Assembly (NCBI GenBank): GCA_016742275.1
Contig: JACVCD010000018.1
Coordinates: 1 to 64,000 of the forward strand
DNA length: 64,000 nt
Reading direction: 5' to 3'
Origin: Gemmatimonadaceae bacterium
GTDB taxonomy: Bacteria > Gemmatimonadota > Gemmatimonadetes > Gemmatimonadales > Gemmatimonadaceae
The notes below the pieces were generated by a model. It saw nothing but the letters and a program-made list of their open reading frames with translations, had not been told where the DNA came from and did not search any database. Made by a program: the position numbers and the translations under genes. Positions 43,097 to 51,950 of the stretch are shown in pieces (position 1 is the stretch's first letter; each line of letters starts with the position of its first letter).

Positions 43097-43125
43097 ACCA
43101 TAAGTGTTCACTTATTGATTGTCAA
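43097..43125 (-). promoter_or_regulatory. Promoter and ArsR operator of the arsR-SRPBCC-uvrA operon
   Basis: On the minus strand TTGACA (43120-43125) and TATGGT (43097-43102) are 17 bases apart. The perfect palindrome ATAAGTGTTCACTTAT (43100-43115) lies between and over the -10, so the bound repressor would exclude polymerase. The predicted start (about 43090) coincides with the arsR ATG. Confidence 0.85.
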
Positions 43126-43143
43126 ACACAGCCATTGGAACGG

Positions 43144-43815
43144 CTAGCTGTTCCGTCGCACGATTTCATTGATCCAGATTGGGGCAAACGGAGATGTGCA
43201 CCCCTTGGAGACCGGATAATCGCGGTACACGCCCAACTGCTCGCCGATCGCCAGTGCACGCGCCCGAAGTGTCGGATGCTTGATACCGATGTTGGCCAGG
43301 CACGAATTCATGGTCCACTGCGTGGCCGTATGGGCACTACCCATTTCACGTTCTATACGATCGAGCAGCGCCGGCATATCGATACCATCGGGTTCTCTCG
43401 ATACACGCCCCGACGTGAGCTGCCAGCCAGCACGCGCCGCCCACGGATGATCATCGGCCATCCACTGGACCCGCAGCGCTTCTTTGTCTGGATGCTCTTT
43501 CACGATGTACGAATTGAGCCACTCAGCGACCTGCGCCACATCTGCTGAACGCACCAACCTGTCGAGTTCTGTGCTCGCAAGCCGCTGTGGCTTCATGAGC
43601 AGAATCGCCAACAACCGCGCATCGAGATTGCCGGTGTCCCAGAGCTCGAGCGCCAAGACATGACCATCCTTGATCTTCGCCGCGATCTTGCGAATGTCGC
43701 CCAGTTTGACACCGAACTGATTGCTGTTCGCGCCCAGGCGGATATTCTGGGCGCGAACCTTCTCATTGCCGAGTGCTTCGAGTTCTGAAAGCAACGCATC
43801 GCGCGTTGTGGCCAT
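43144..43815 (-). CDS. AlkD-like DNA alkylation repair protein
   Basis: The 223-residue product has the HEAT-like repeats of the AlkD/AlkC superfamily: GVKLGDIRKIAAKIK near residue 35, LALELWDTGNLDARLLAILLM, then VAEWLNSYIVKEHPDKEALRVQWM and WTMNSCLANIGIKHPTLRARAL. Such proteins bind alkylated DNA and release bases such as 3- or 7-methyl purines. It lies 25 bases after a DUF2007 gene in a five-gene run starting with a dipeptidase. No operator is visible. ATG at 43815 is used. Confidence 0.9.
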   Translation of the reverse strand: MATTRDALLSELEALGNEKVRAQNIRLGANSNQFGVKLGDIRKIAAKIKDGHVLALELWDTGNLDARLLAILLMKPQRLASTELDRLVRSADVAQVAEWLNSYIVKEHPDKEALRVQWMADDHPWAARAGWQLTSGRVSREPDGIDMPALLDRIEREMGSAHTATQWTMNSCLANIGIKHPTLRARALAIGEQLGVYRDYPVSKGCTSPFAPIWINEIVRRNS

Positions 43816-43840
43816 GCATCACCTTTCGTCAGAGACAGCG

Positions 43841-44089
43841 TCAGTCTTCGGATTCAAGATCGGATTCAAGAATCGACACAGCTTCGCGCGCTTCGTCCAG
43901 TGCCTCCGTCGGCACATGCACTGTGACACCCTTGGCTGTGGCTCCCTGATATCCAGGGCCGAAGATGCCCACGCTATCGTTGTTGTCGCGCACGGCGGGA
44001 ATCTCGGCGGCTTCCAACTGCGCAATCGCAAGATCCGCTTCGAATCCCGATGGGTAGGTGGCGAGTACGCTCCATCCACTGGCGTTCAT
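43841..44089 (-). CDS. DUF2007-type small protein
   Basis: The 82-residue product starts WSVLATYPSGFEADLAIAQLEAAEIPAVRDN and ends in EALDEAREAVSILESDLESED. This is the short putative signal-transducing domain called DUF2007, with a ferredoxin-like fold. It overlaps the membrane protein gene upstream by ATGA and precedes alkD by 25 bases. No ligand or partner is known. Confidence 0.82.
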   Translation of the reverse strand: MNASGWSVLATYPSGFEADLAIAQLEAAEIPAVRDNNDSVGIFGPGYQGATAKGVTVHVPTEALDEAREAVSILESDLESED

Positions 44090-44589
44090 GATCCGCTCCT
44101 GTCGAGTCGTTCAAGCATGCGTCGCGCCGTAAACACCAGCGGCAGCGTCACAAAAGGTATGTGTGCTACAATCTGCACCCACCACCGCGCACCACCAATG
44201 CGCGGTGGACGACCGGTGGCGAGCGGAATCACAACCAGCGACATAGCCAGCCAGATGAGTGGCCCATATGCGGTGGCAATAGCCAGTGCACCACCAGATG
44301 TTCGAACTGCATTTCGCAGCCTGGGAACAAATACGAGAGCCATCACGAAAACCGCAGACCATGTGAGTGCAACCGCCACATGGAGCGCCAAACCAACAAC
44401 CACACCGGTATTTCCTTCGAATGTCGCACCACCCGGGAGCGCTGAAGCCACACCTCGCCAAAGCGCACTGAATGATGTGCCGTAAGCCAGAATGCTGAGC
44501 AGTGACGCACAGATCCCATCCCACACAGCGGTCACAATCCACACGGGAACCAGTACCCGCCGGATGTCGACAGTTGCATCCGCGCTCAT
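44086..44589 (-). CDS. Small integral membrane protein
   Basis: The 167-residue product has four hydrophobic segments: about 10-34, 56-82, 90-118 and 128-150, and short basic ends. No family is recognised. ATGA overlaps on both sides (44086-44089 and 44586-44589) place it tightly inside the operon from the M19 dipeptidase to the DUF2007 gene. The ATG at 44589 is chosen because it creates the upstream overlap; a GTG at 44601 is possible. Confidence 0.7.
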   Translation of the reverse strand: MSADATVDIRRVLVPVWIVTAVWDGICASLLSILAYGTSFSALWRGVASALPGGATFEGNTGVVVGLALHVAVALTWSAVFVMALVFVPRLRNAVRTSGGALAIATAYGPLIWLAMSLVVIPLATGRPPRIGGARWWVQIVAHIPFVTLPLVFTARRMLERLDRSGS

Positions 44590-44951
44590 GCGGTTAACCA
44601 CGCCACGGCGTCCTCCCGCGTTTCGAACATGCGAAACGCACCATCCCGTCGCTCGGCGGCCATCAACTCACTGTAACGCTGACTCCCAGTCGCTCCAGCC
44701 CCAGTGTCCACCACCGCCACCTGAATGTCGTAGTTGCGAAGCTTCTGCAGAAACTCGCCGGCCTGCTTCGAGCTCACATCGAAGAACGCAGAGGGCAGAT
44801 TCTCCGCATACAACAGCACCGCGTGCGTAGGTACGGCGAAGCATTCCTCCAGCACCATGATGACATCATTGCCGGTATGCAGCAGCGTCTCGCCAGGTGG
44901 TCCTTCGATAAAAGGGTTCTCTCCGACTGTTCCGACGGTAAAGGCGCTCAT
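44586..44951 (-). CDS. DUF4180-family protein
   Basis: The 121-residue product has a DUF4180-like layout: TGNDVIMVLEECFAVPTHAVLLYAENLPSAFFDVSSKQAGEFLQKLRNYDIQVAVVDTGAGATGSQRYSELMAAERRDGAFRMFETREDAVAWL. The fold is STAS-like. Its start overlaps the M19 gene stop (ATGA), and its own stop overlaps the membrane gene start. Function is unknown. Confidence 0.8.
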   Translation of the reverse strand: MSAFTVGTVGENPFIEGPPGETLLHTGNDVIMVLEECFAVPTHAVLLYAENLPSAFFDVSSKQAGEFLQKLRNYDIQVAVVDTGAGATGSQRYSELMAAERRDGAFRMFETREDAVAWLTA

Positions 44952-46132
44952 TTCCACACCTCTGACAGGACGCGCGAAAAACTCCCGCCGAGCAACAGGC
45001 GGATATTGGCGTCGGAGTGTTTGCGCTGCACCATAGCTTCCACAAGATCGAAGACGCGCTTGGGATGATTCAATCCGTCTACGTGCGCCATACCATCAGC
45101 GGCAAAGTACGCGCCGTAGCGATCGAAGTTTGGCTGTGCCGTGAGATTGGGCTGACCGGTAGCCGGCATGCCGTTGGACAGACCGATCATGTCCAGATCT
45201 GATCCGATGCCCACGTGATCGGCTCCAATGAGCTTGTAGAGATACTCCACATGATCGACCACATGCTGCACCGTGACCGGTGGCGCCGGACGGATCATGA
45301 ACCGGATCATGGCAATGCCCACCACACCGCCTTTGGCTGCCAGTTTGGTCAGCGCTTCGTCGGTCTTGCATCGCGTGCAACTGGGCAATAGCGCACGACT
45401 CGACGCATGCGAAAAAATGGGCGGACGTGTCGCGGCCGCGAGCGCATCGAGTGTGGTTTGATCCGCGCAATGCGACAGATCCACCACCATACCCACCTGC
45501 TCCATACGCGCCACGATCTCGTGCCCAAACGCCGACAGTCCACCATCGCGGTGTTCGAGAAATCCGGCGCCGATACGACTCTGCGAATTGTACGTAAGCT
45601 GAGAGACGCGCTGCCCGAGACTATAGAACGTGTTTACATCAGCCGCAGTGCGAAAATGGTCCGAGATCTGCGCCGTCAGCATGACACCGACCTTGCCGGA
45701 CGCTTTAACTGTCCTGAGATCGCTCGCGTCATCAATGCGCGTAAACCACTGACTGTTGGACGCGATGAATCCGTTCCACTGCGCATAGAACCGCATGGCA
45801 TCATCGTAGTTGCCAGGCCCGCTACCGAGTGCGAGCCCATTGACACCCGAATCCCGGAACATCGCAAAGTCTTCGGCCGTGAAGGTCCGCGGATCGCGCA
45901 GCCATTTCTGCCCGAGCGGACCAGTGGGTCTCCGGAAGTCATCGAACGCAAACTGGCACAGCATGTCGATGACCGTCGACTCTCGCATCAGCGCAATCGT
46001 GCGCGCCGAGTACTCGGTGCGAGACTGCGCAAACAGCCGGTAGCGGCCACGCAATACAGCAGGCGCCGCAACCACTCCTGCCGCTGCGGCAGCGGCACCG
46101 GTGAGGGTGCGAAGGGCGGTCCGACGATCCAT
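44948..46132 (-). CDS. Peptidase M19 (membrane dipeptidase)-like protein with Tat-type signal
   Basis: The 394-residue product starts with a twin-arginine-like DRRTALRTL and a hydrophobic run (about 8-28). M19 features are VVDLSHCADQ (about 217-226), FSHASSR (about 241-247) and IGSDLDMIG (about 313-321). The N-terminal metal pair normally found as HxD (GHND) is missing: here VIDMLCQFAFD replaces it, so the first site may be altered. The gene starts an operon of five. It might be a variant dipeptidase or non-enzymic. Confidence 0.82.
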   Translation of the reverse strand: MDRRTALRTLTGAAAAAAGVVAAPAVLRGRYRLFAQSRTEYSARTIALMRESTVIDMLCQFAFDDFRRPTGPLGQKWLRDPRTFTAEDFAMFRDSGVNGLALGSGPGNYDDAMRFYAQWNGFIASNSQWFTRIDDASDLRTVKASGKVGVMLTAQISDHFRTAADVNTFYSLGQRVSQLTYNSQSRIGAGFLEHRDGGLSAFGHEIVARMEQVGMVVDLSHCADQTTLDALAAATRPPIFSHASSRALLPSCTRCKTDEALTKLAAKGGVVGIAMIRFMIRPAPPVTVQHVVDHVEYLYKLIGADHVGIGSDLDMIGLSNGMPATGQPNLTAQPNFDRYGAYFAADGMAHVDGLNHPKRVFDLVEAMVQRKHSDANIRLLLGGSFSRVLSEVWK

Positions 46133-46269
46133 CGTGTTTGTCCCGGGTCGAGGAGAATCTCAACGGCTACACGGAGAGTTTGCTCGCCGCCCCATCACTT
46201 CGCCAGCACGTATGGCGATAGCCTGAGCAGAACGTAGGATTGTGGAATCCCCTCCTCCACAGAGGCACC

Positions 46270-46776
46270 ATGCTTGCCCCGCCATTTCGCGCTGCCCTGC
46301 TGCCGTCGCTTGTCCTCAGCGCCTCTTTCTTCTCTGCGCCTCTGCGTGCGCAGTTGAACCAGCCGGCCGCCCAAACTCAAAGCAGCAATCCGCGCTACGG
46401 CCGATGGCTCCTCAAGTCCGACGCACCCGCACCCCAAAGCAACATCATGACCTACGAGCCATGGGGCGCGAATGGAATGAAAGTGAGCATTCAGGCTGTG
46501 AATGCACGAGGAGATACAACACGCTGGTGGTATACCACGAACTTCGATGGCCAGGACATGCCCGTGACGGGAAATGCCTCTCAGTCACATGCGGCCGTTC
46601 GGCAAATTTCGCCATTCGTAAACGAGATCGTAAACAAGCAGAATGGCCGGGTGACTCAACGTCTTACCAATGTGCTGTCGCCAGATCACAGTACGATTGC
46701 CGTGATCTACATGCGGGAGGACGCGGGCGGGAAAACGACCGGCGTGACATTTGCGACATACGTTCGCATGCCGTAG
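46270..46776 (+). CDS. Secreted hypothetical protein
   Basis: The 168-residue product has a signal (about 1-29, ending PLRAQ) and a domain with YGRWLLKSDAPAPQSNIMTYEPWGANGMKVSIQAVNARGDTTRWWYTTNFDGQ, later QNGRVTQRLTNVLSPDHSTIAVIY. The strand pattern recalls a lipocalin-like beta barrel with a common GNASQS loop. I recognise no named family. The ATG at 46270 follows AGAGG, which supports this start. Confidence 0.7.
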   Translation: MLAPPFRAALLPSLVLSASFFSAPLRAQLNQPAAQTQSSNPRYGRWLLKSDAPAPQSNIMTYEPWGANGMKVSIQAVNARGDTTRWWYTTNFDGQDMPVTGNASQSHAAVRQISPFVNEIVNKQNGRVTQRLTNVLSPDHSTIAVIYMREDAGGKTTGVTFATYVRMP

Positions 46777-46900
46777 TCATTTTGCCCCTCTACCAATTCC
46801 GGCATAGAAAAAGACTCCCCAGCATGTGAATGTCCGGCAGCCCTCGCGATTCGTACCGTGATATCTCACCCGAGAACTCACGCCTTGCGACGGAGCAGCC

Positions 46901-47746
46901 ATGACACACACCGATCAGCACACCTCGAGTAGCATCATCACCATGCGTGACGGTACCCAGATCTACTACAAGGATTGGGGCGCTGGTCAGCCGGTTGTGT
47001 TCTGCCATGGATGGCCGCTCAACTCGGACAGTTGGGAAGCGCAAATGCTGTACGTTGCCAGCAACGGCTTCCGCGCCATTGCGCATGATCGCCGCGGCCA
47101 CGGGCGTTCGTCGCAGCCATGGGATGGCAATGAGATGGATACCTACGCCGATGATCTGGCCCAGGTACTCGAAACACTTGATGTCCAGAATGCCGTACTG
47201 GTCGGCTTTTCCACTGGCGGCGGTGAAGTCGCACGCTACATCGGCCGGCATGGCACATCACGTGTGGCCAAAGCCGTGCTCGTCGGCGCCGTTCCGCCGC
47301 TCATGCTTCAGACGCCGGAAAATCCAGGTGGTCTGCCGCGCTCCGTATTCGATGGCATTCGTCAGGGAGTCATCGCCGATCGCTCGCAGTTCTATCAGGA
47401 TGTAAGCGCCGCATTTTATGGCGCGAATCGTGCAGAGTCTCGCGCTACCCAGGGCATGCGCGACGCGTTCTGGCTGCAGGGTATGCAATCCGGCCACAAG
47501 GCACAGCTCGATTGCATCAAGGCGTTTTCGGAAACCGATTTCACCGAAGACCTCAAGCGTTTCGACATCCCGACGCTGATCATTCACGGCGACGATGATC
47601 AGATCGTTCCCATTGGTGCGGCCGCGCGTCGTTCGGTCGAACTGGTGAAGAACGCGACGCTCAAGGTGTATCCTGGCGCACCGCATGGCATCACCGACAC
47701 GCACAAGGAGGAACTGTGCAAGGATCTTCTCGCATTCCTGCGCTGA
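46901..47746 (+). CDS. Alpha/beta hydrolase, cofactor-free haloperoxidase/perhydrolase type
   Basis: The 281-residue product follows the chloroperoxidase-like pattern: [38 protein letters not shown], nucleophile [18 protein letters not shown] (Ser near residue 100), GDDDQIVPI and [12 protein letters not shown]. Enzymes of this type make peracids from acids and peroxide or hydrolyse esters. It stands 10 bases before a peroxiredoxin-DsbA fusion gene. GGAG lies 5 bases before the ATG at 46901. Confidence 0.9.
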   Translation: MTHTDQHTSSSIITMRDGTQIYYKDWGAGQPVVFCHGWPLNSDSWEAQMLYVASNGFRAIAHDRRGHGRSSQPWDGNEMDTYADDLAQVLETLDVQNAVLVGFSTGGGEVARYIGRHGTSRVAKAVLVGAVPPLMLQTPENPGGLPRSVFDGIRQGVIADRSQFYQDVSAAFYGANRAESRATQGMRDAFWLQGMQSGHKAQLDCIKAFSETDFTEDLKRFDIPTLIIHGDDDQIVPIGAAARRSVELVKNATLKVYPGAPHGITDTHKEELCKDLLAFLR

Positions 47747-47756
47747 GCCCCGTTCG

Positions 47757-48788
47757 ATGAAAGCGCTTACGATAGGCACTCTGGCGCCGGCATTTACACT
47801 GCCGGCGTCGGGAGACCCCGACACACGTTCCTTTACATCGTTATCAAAGTTCCGGGGACGTCCGGTGGTCCTGGCGTTCTATCCCGCAGATTGGAGTCCT
47901 GTGTGCGGAGATCAGGTCGCGCTCTACAATCAGATTCTTCCAGAGTTCGAACGCCATGGAGCAACACTGCTCGGCATCTCCGTCGACGGTCCATTCTGTC
48001 ATCAGGCGTTCGCCAACGATCGGAATCTGCGCTACCCGTTGCTTGCTGATTTCGAGCCCAAGGGTCGAGTGGCGCGCGACTACGGCGTCTATCGCGAAGA
48101 AGACGGCACTACTGAGCGTGCGCTGTTCGTGATCGATGCCGATGGCATCATTCGGTGGAGCTATGTCTCGCCGATCGATGTAAACCCTGGAGCGGACGGC
48201 ATCTTGCGCGCACTGGAAGATCTTCGCGGATCCACTCGCGCCGACCACTCGCACAGCGCGTACGAACGGTCGTCCACGGCAGCCGTTTCTCTCATCGAGT
48301 ACGGCGACTACGAGTGCCCCCATTGCCGACGCGCATTCCCGGTTGTGCAGCGCCTTCGCTCACACTTTGGTCGCCGGCTGCAGTTCGAGTTTCGTAACTT
48401 CCCGTTGTCTGAAATTCATCCGCATGCCTTACATGCCGCGGAAGCTGCCGTCAGCGTACTGTCTCATGCAGGACCTGAGGAATTCGAAGCCATGCAACGC
48501 GCCATCTTTTCACACCAGCGTGATGGTGCCAATGCGCTCGACGATATCCATCTCGCGCGCTACGCGGCCGAGAGCGGTGCCGACGCAGCGCAGGTGACAA
48601 CAGATCTGCTGGCCGGAACATTCTCTCTGGCCGTCCAGGAAGACTTCCTCGAAGGTGTGCGCATGGGCGTCAACGGCACACCAACATTCTTTATCGACGG
48701 TGTACGCTTTGATGGTGACTGGCGCGATCTCGACGCATTCATCGCGGCAATTGAGCAGGCTGAAGCAAGCAGACAGACCGCAGACTGA
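47757..48788 (+). CDS. Peroxiredoxin (AhpC/TSA)-DsbA fusion protein
   Basis: The 343-residue product joins two thioredoxin folds. Residues 1-160 are an AhpC/TSA peroxiredoxin with the peroxidatic Cys50 in DWSPVC, PFCHQAF (Cys81) and LFVIDADGIIRW. A short linker of about 15 residues leads into a DsbA-like domain (about 175-340) with the CPHC motif (187-190) and cis-Pro segment NGTPTFFIDG. There is no signal peptide, so it is probably cytosolic. The fusion suggests that the DsbA part reduces or recycles the peroxiredoxin. The upstream gene is a perhydrolase-like enzyme in the same transcript. Confidence 0.92.
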   Translation: MKALTIGTLAPAFTLPASGDPDTRSFTSLSKFRGRPVVLAFYPADWSPVCGDQVALYNQILPEFERHGATLLGISVDGPFCHQAFANDRNLRYPLLADFEPKGRVARDYGVYREEDGTTERALFVIDADGIIRWSYVSPIDVNPGADGILRALEDLRGSTRADHSHSAYERSSTAAVSLIEYGDYECPHCRRAFPVVQRLRSHFGRRLQFEFRNFPLSEIHPHALHAAEAAVSVLSHAGPEEFEAMQRAIFSHQRDGANALDDIHLARYAAESGADAAQVTTDLLAGTFSLAVQEDFLEGVRMGVNGTPTFFIDGVRFDGDWRDLDAFIAAIEQAEASRQTAD

Positions 48789-48827
48789 GAAACATGCGAT
48801 TGACCCATTAGGTGGTTCTCAGTCTGC
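48780..48827. terminator. Hairpin between convergent genes
   Basis: GCAGACTGAGAA (48780-48791) pairs perfectly with TTCTCAGTCTGC (48816-48827) around a 24-base loop. It encloses the stop of the peroxiredoxin-DsbA gene (48786-48788) and ends 4 bases before the stop of the sensor kinase gene on the other strand (48831). No T-tract is seen. Confidence 0.55.
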
Positions 48828-48830
48828 CGG

Positions 48831-51812
48831 TCACCCGTCTGCAGGCAGACTGAGTCTGATTCGCGTGCCCTCGCCTGGTGCGCTACAAATTTCGAAGGTG
48901 CCCCCAAGTCGTTGCGCACGTCCGCGTGCGCCTTCAATGCCCCAATGCCCCTCACGCGATGCAGCGAGTGCTTCATTCGGGTCCAGTCCTCGTCCATCAT
49001 CGCGCACTTCGAATTTCACAAGATTCGTTTCGAACTGCAGCGTGATGGCAACCGTCGTTGCCTGTGCGTGACGCACCACGTTCATAACCGCCTCGCGGGC
49101 AATGCGCAGTACCGCTGTCTCACGCGCCAGGGGTAGCCGACGCCGCTGGCCGTGCACCAAGTACTCCAGGCGAAGCTCAGTGGAGCCAATGGCAGCCCGA
49201 GCAGCCGCTTCGACGGCGTCCACAAGATCCGTTTCGTCGAGCTCCGGCGCGCGCATGTCCCACACCATGTGGCGGGCATCGCGAAGTGCACGATCCGCGA
49301 TCGTAAGAACGCGCGACAAGGTATCCATGGCCACCTGCGGCCTGTCCGGCAAAACACGCTGCACGCTCTGCAGCTGCAGGGTGATACCGGTGAACCCTTG
49401 CAGCAACGTATCGTGCAATTCCTGCGCAATACGCGTACGCTCTTCGAGCTTGGCATCATAGCGGGCGCGGATGGCGCGAGCCACTTGCCGCAGTCGCAGC
49501 ATATTTATGAACCACAGCAGCGTCAGCGTGCTCGCCACAAGCAACACCACAAACCAGCGCGTCTCCACGAACTGCGGCTCAATGGAGAACACGCGTGTTG
49601 CCCCCACGGTATTCCACACGCCGTCATTGTTGGATGCAATGACCTGAAACCGGTATGCGCCAGGACTGAGATTCGTGAAGAATGCCGTGCGACGCGTTCC
49701 CACATCCTGCCACGTCGAATCGCTTCCCAGCAATCGATAGCGGAAGCGCACCCGCTCCGGAATCGTCAGACTGGGTGCCGTGTAGGTCAACTGCAGTGAC
49801 CTGGTCCCCTTTGGCAGATGTACACTATCGGATTCCACGTAGGCGCGATCGCCAACCTGCAGTGCGGTAATGAGCACCGGTGGCGGAATCGTATTCCGCA
49901 CGATGGGTGTGGTATCAATCCACACCAGACGCGATGTGGTCCAGAACCAGAGACGGCCATCGGTCCCCTCAGCGGCGGTTGGAAGTGGCCTGAGCTGCGC
50001 CACCACTCCTTCCAGACCATCACGGTGATCCATCAGTTCGAACGGTGCGTCAAATGTGCTATCACGAAGAGCGCGCTCCACATCGGCGGCGGCGATATGC
50101 GCGATGCCCACTGCCGTATGTAGCCAGAGATCACCTCGGGCCGTTTCAATGATGCCCGATGTACCGCGAAAGCGTCTCCAGCCGCGTGGTGTGACAAATC
50201 GATCGGCAGCGTAAAGCGATACGCCGCGTTCACCGCCAATCCAGTGATGTTCCTTGCGATGCGCAACGACCATCACCGTGCCAATGTCGAGCCCATGCTG
50301 ATCATCGAGTATGCGAAGCTTGCCTTTCTCGAGTATGCCAATGCGATTGTCCTGGAATCCGAACCACATGCGCGCACTGGCATCCGGATTCATGATCAAC
50401 GGGATATCGCCACGCTGGCCCGGTAATGGGTAGCGCTGCCACGTGCCACGCCGGTTGCGCCACAGTCCATCACGCACCACACCAATCCAGAGACCCCCGG
50501 ATCTATCGCGCGCGATCGACTGGATGGGACTCTCTCCGATCTCGGGCGGCAACTCGAGCGGCTCGAGCAAATCACCATCACCACGCCAGAGACTCTGCGG
50601 CCCGGCAAACCACGCCACACCCTGATGATCGGTGAATGCAGCTTCGATATAGACCGGGTTGCCACCAAGATCTTTCACATGATCACGCACCTTCACGATG
50701 GCGCGCGAACCACTGGCCACCCACATCTCCCCCTGTCGACCGCGTGTCACGCCGAGCCAGTTCATGCCTGGGGGCAGCGTGACCGTGTTCAACGGGTTTC
50801 GTCGGAATCGATCGATTCCTCCTGCTGTCGCTGCCCACACATTGCCTTCGCGATCCTCAAACAGCGCGAGTGGCGTAGGGCCGCTCAATCCCTGCTGCGG
50901 TCCGACACGCTGATCTTCACTCGGCGGTCCATCAAACAATGACGGCGGTGTCATCGACGTGTAGCGAATCAACCCTTGCTGGTCCGTCACCCAGAGGGAC
51001 CCCTCGCTGTCAAACAGAATGGACCCTGTGGATGATGCGCCGATACCGGCGGCGCGCATCACGATGGTGCCTGACGAATCTGTGAGCTTCTGGAGTCCCT
51101 TGGTATTGGATGTTGCCCACATCACACCATCCGGTGCCATGCGGAACGTATTGGTGCCGTTGGAATTGATATCTTCGACGACTCGGCGGAATCGCTTGCG
51201 CCCTTTCCTGCGCAGGTAGATGCCGCTGCGGCTGTGTACCCACAGCGATCCGCGTTTGTCGTGCGCGATGGCAAGACCAAATGCCGCATTGATACCATGG
51301 CTCGCACCAAGCTGATTCCAGTTTCGACCGTCGAATTGTGCCAGACCACCACTACCTATGGTCCACACCGTGTCCGCCCCAAAGGCAAACCCGAAGATCG
51401 TGCCGGCGGTAAGGCCTTCCTTCTCCGTATATGTGGTGAGCGTATCGCCTCGCAGCACACTGGCACCGCCAAAACGATAGCCAATCCAAAGCGCATCACC
51501 GGGACCTACAGCTAAGGCGGTGATGTCACTCGAACGCAGACGCGAACCACGCGGCTCATACCGCTCAAATGTCACCCCATCAAATCGAAACAACCCTGTG
51601 GCCGTACCAAGCCATAGATATCCATTGGCTGTCTGCGCCAGCGCCTGCACTTCACCTGGTGCGCCATCACTCACCGTCCATGCGGTGTGATGGTATTGCG
51701 ACAGAGTACGCGGTGTTCCCTGCGCTGGCAGAGAAGTCACTGCGGACAACAGTGCCGAGAGGAGTAGCATCGCAAGACTTGCGATGAACGAAGTCAATGA
51801 CGTGATACGCAC
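48831..51812 (-). CDS. Periplasmic two-component propeller sensor histidine kinase
   Basis: The 993-residue product has a signal (about 1-30), then repeated propeller blades with the Reg_prop pattern (for example GYLWLGTATGLFRFDG, GDALWIGYRFGGASVLRGD, GNVWAATAGGIDRFR) up to about residue 690, a Y_Y_Y-like Ig domain (about 690-755), a membrane helix (about 762-783), then HisKA_3 (RIAQELHDTLLQGFTGI) and HATPase_c (NVVRHAQ, DDGRGLDP). The architecture is that of carbohydrate-sensing kinases of Bacteroidetes and Acidobacteria. No response regulator is next to it, so its partner is elsewhere. The convergent start is ATG at 51812. Confidence 0.92.
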   Translation of the reverse strand: MRITSLTSFIASLAMLLLSALLSAVTSLPAQGTPRTLSQYHHTAWTVSDGAPGEVQALAQTANGYLWLGTATGLFRFDGVTFERYEPRGSRLRSSDITALAVGPGDALWIGYRFGGASVLRGDTLTTYTEKEGLTAGTIFGFAFGADTVWTIGSGGLAQFDGRNWNQLGASHGINAAFGLAIAHDKRGSLWVHSRSGIYLRRKGRKRFRRVVEDINSNGTNTFRMAPDGVMWATSNTKGLQKLTDSSGTIVMRAAGIGASSTGSILFDSEGSLWVTDQQGLIRYTSMTPPSLFDGPPSEDQRVGPQQGLSGPTPLALFEDREGNVWAATAGGIDRFRRNPLNTVTLPPGMNWLGVTRGRQGEMWVASGSRAIVKVRDHVKDLGGNPVYIEAAFTDHQGVAWFAGPQSLWRGDGDLLEPLELPPEIGESPIQSIARDRSGGLWIGVVRDGLWRNRRGTWQRYPLPGQRGDIPLIMNPDASARMWFGFQDNRIGILEKGKLRILDDQHGLDIGTVMVVAHRKEHHWIGGERGVSLYAADRFVTPRGWRRFRGTSGIIETARGDLWLHTAVGIAHIAAADVERALRDSTFDAPFELMDHRDGLEGVVAQLRPLPTAAEGTDGRLWFWTTSRLVWIDTTPIVRNTIPPPVLITALQVGDRAYVESDSVHLPKGTRSLQLTYTAPSLTIPERVRFRYRLLGSDSTWQDVGTRRTAFFTNLSPGAYRFQVIASNNDGVWNTVGATRVFSIEPQFVETRWFVVLLVASTLTLLWFINMLRLRQVARAIRARYDAKLEERTRIAQELHDTLLQGFTGITLQLQSVQRVLPDRPQVAMDTLSRVLTIADRALRDARHMVWDMRAPELDETDLVDAVEAAARAAIGSTELRLEYLVHGQRRRLPLARETAVLRIAREAVMNVVRHAQATTVAITLQFETNLVKFEVRDDGRGLDPNEALAASREGHWGIEGARGRAQRLGGTFEICSAPGEGTRIRLSLPADG

Positions 51813-51950
51813 GGTCTAATTCTGTCGCCGTGATGTGCGCCAGTGCTAGCACACACTCGACATACCAACGGCTACCCTGTTCGGGGTATTTCCCGGCAAC
51901 GACACATGCCACTAATTCATGGGTTGCACCGAACAGTCATTCACCATGCC

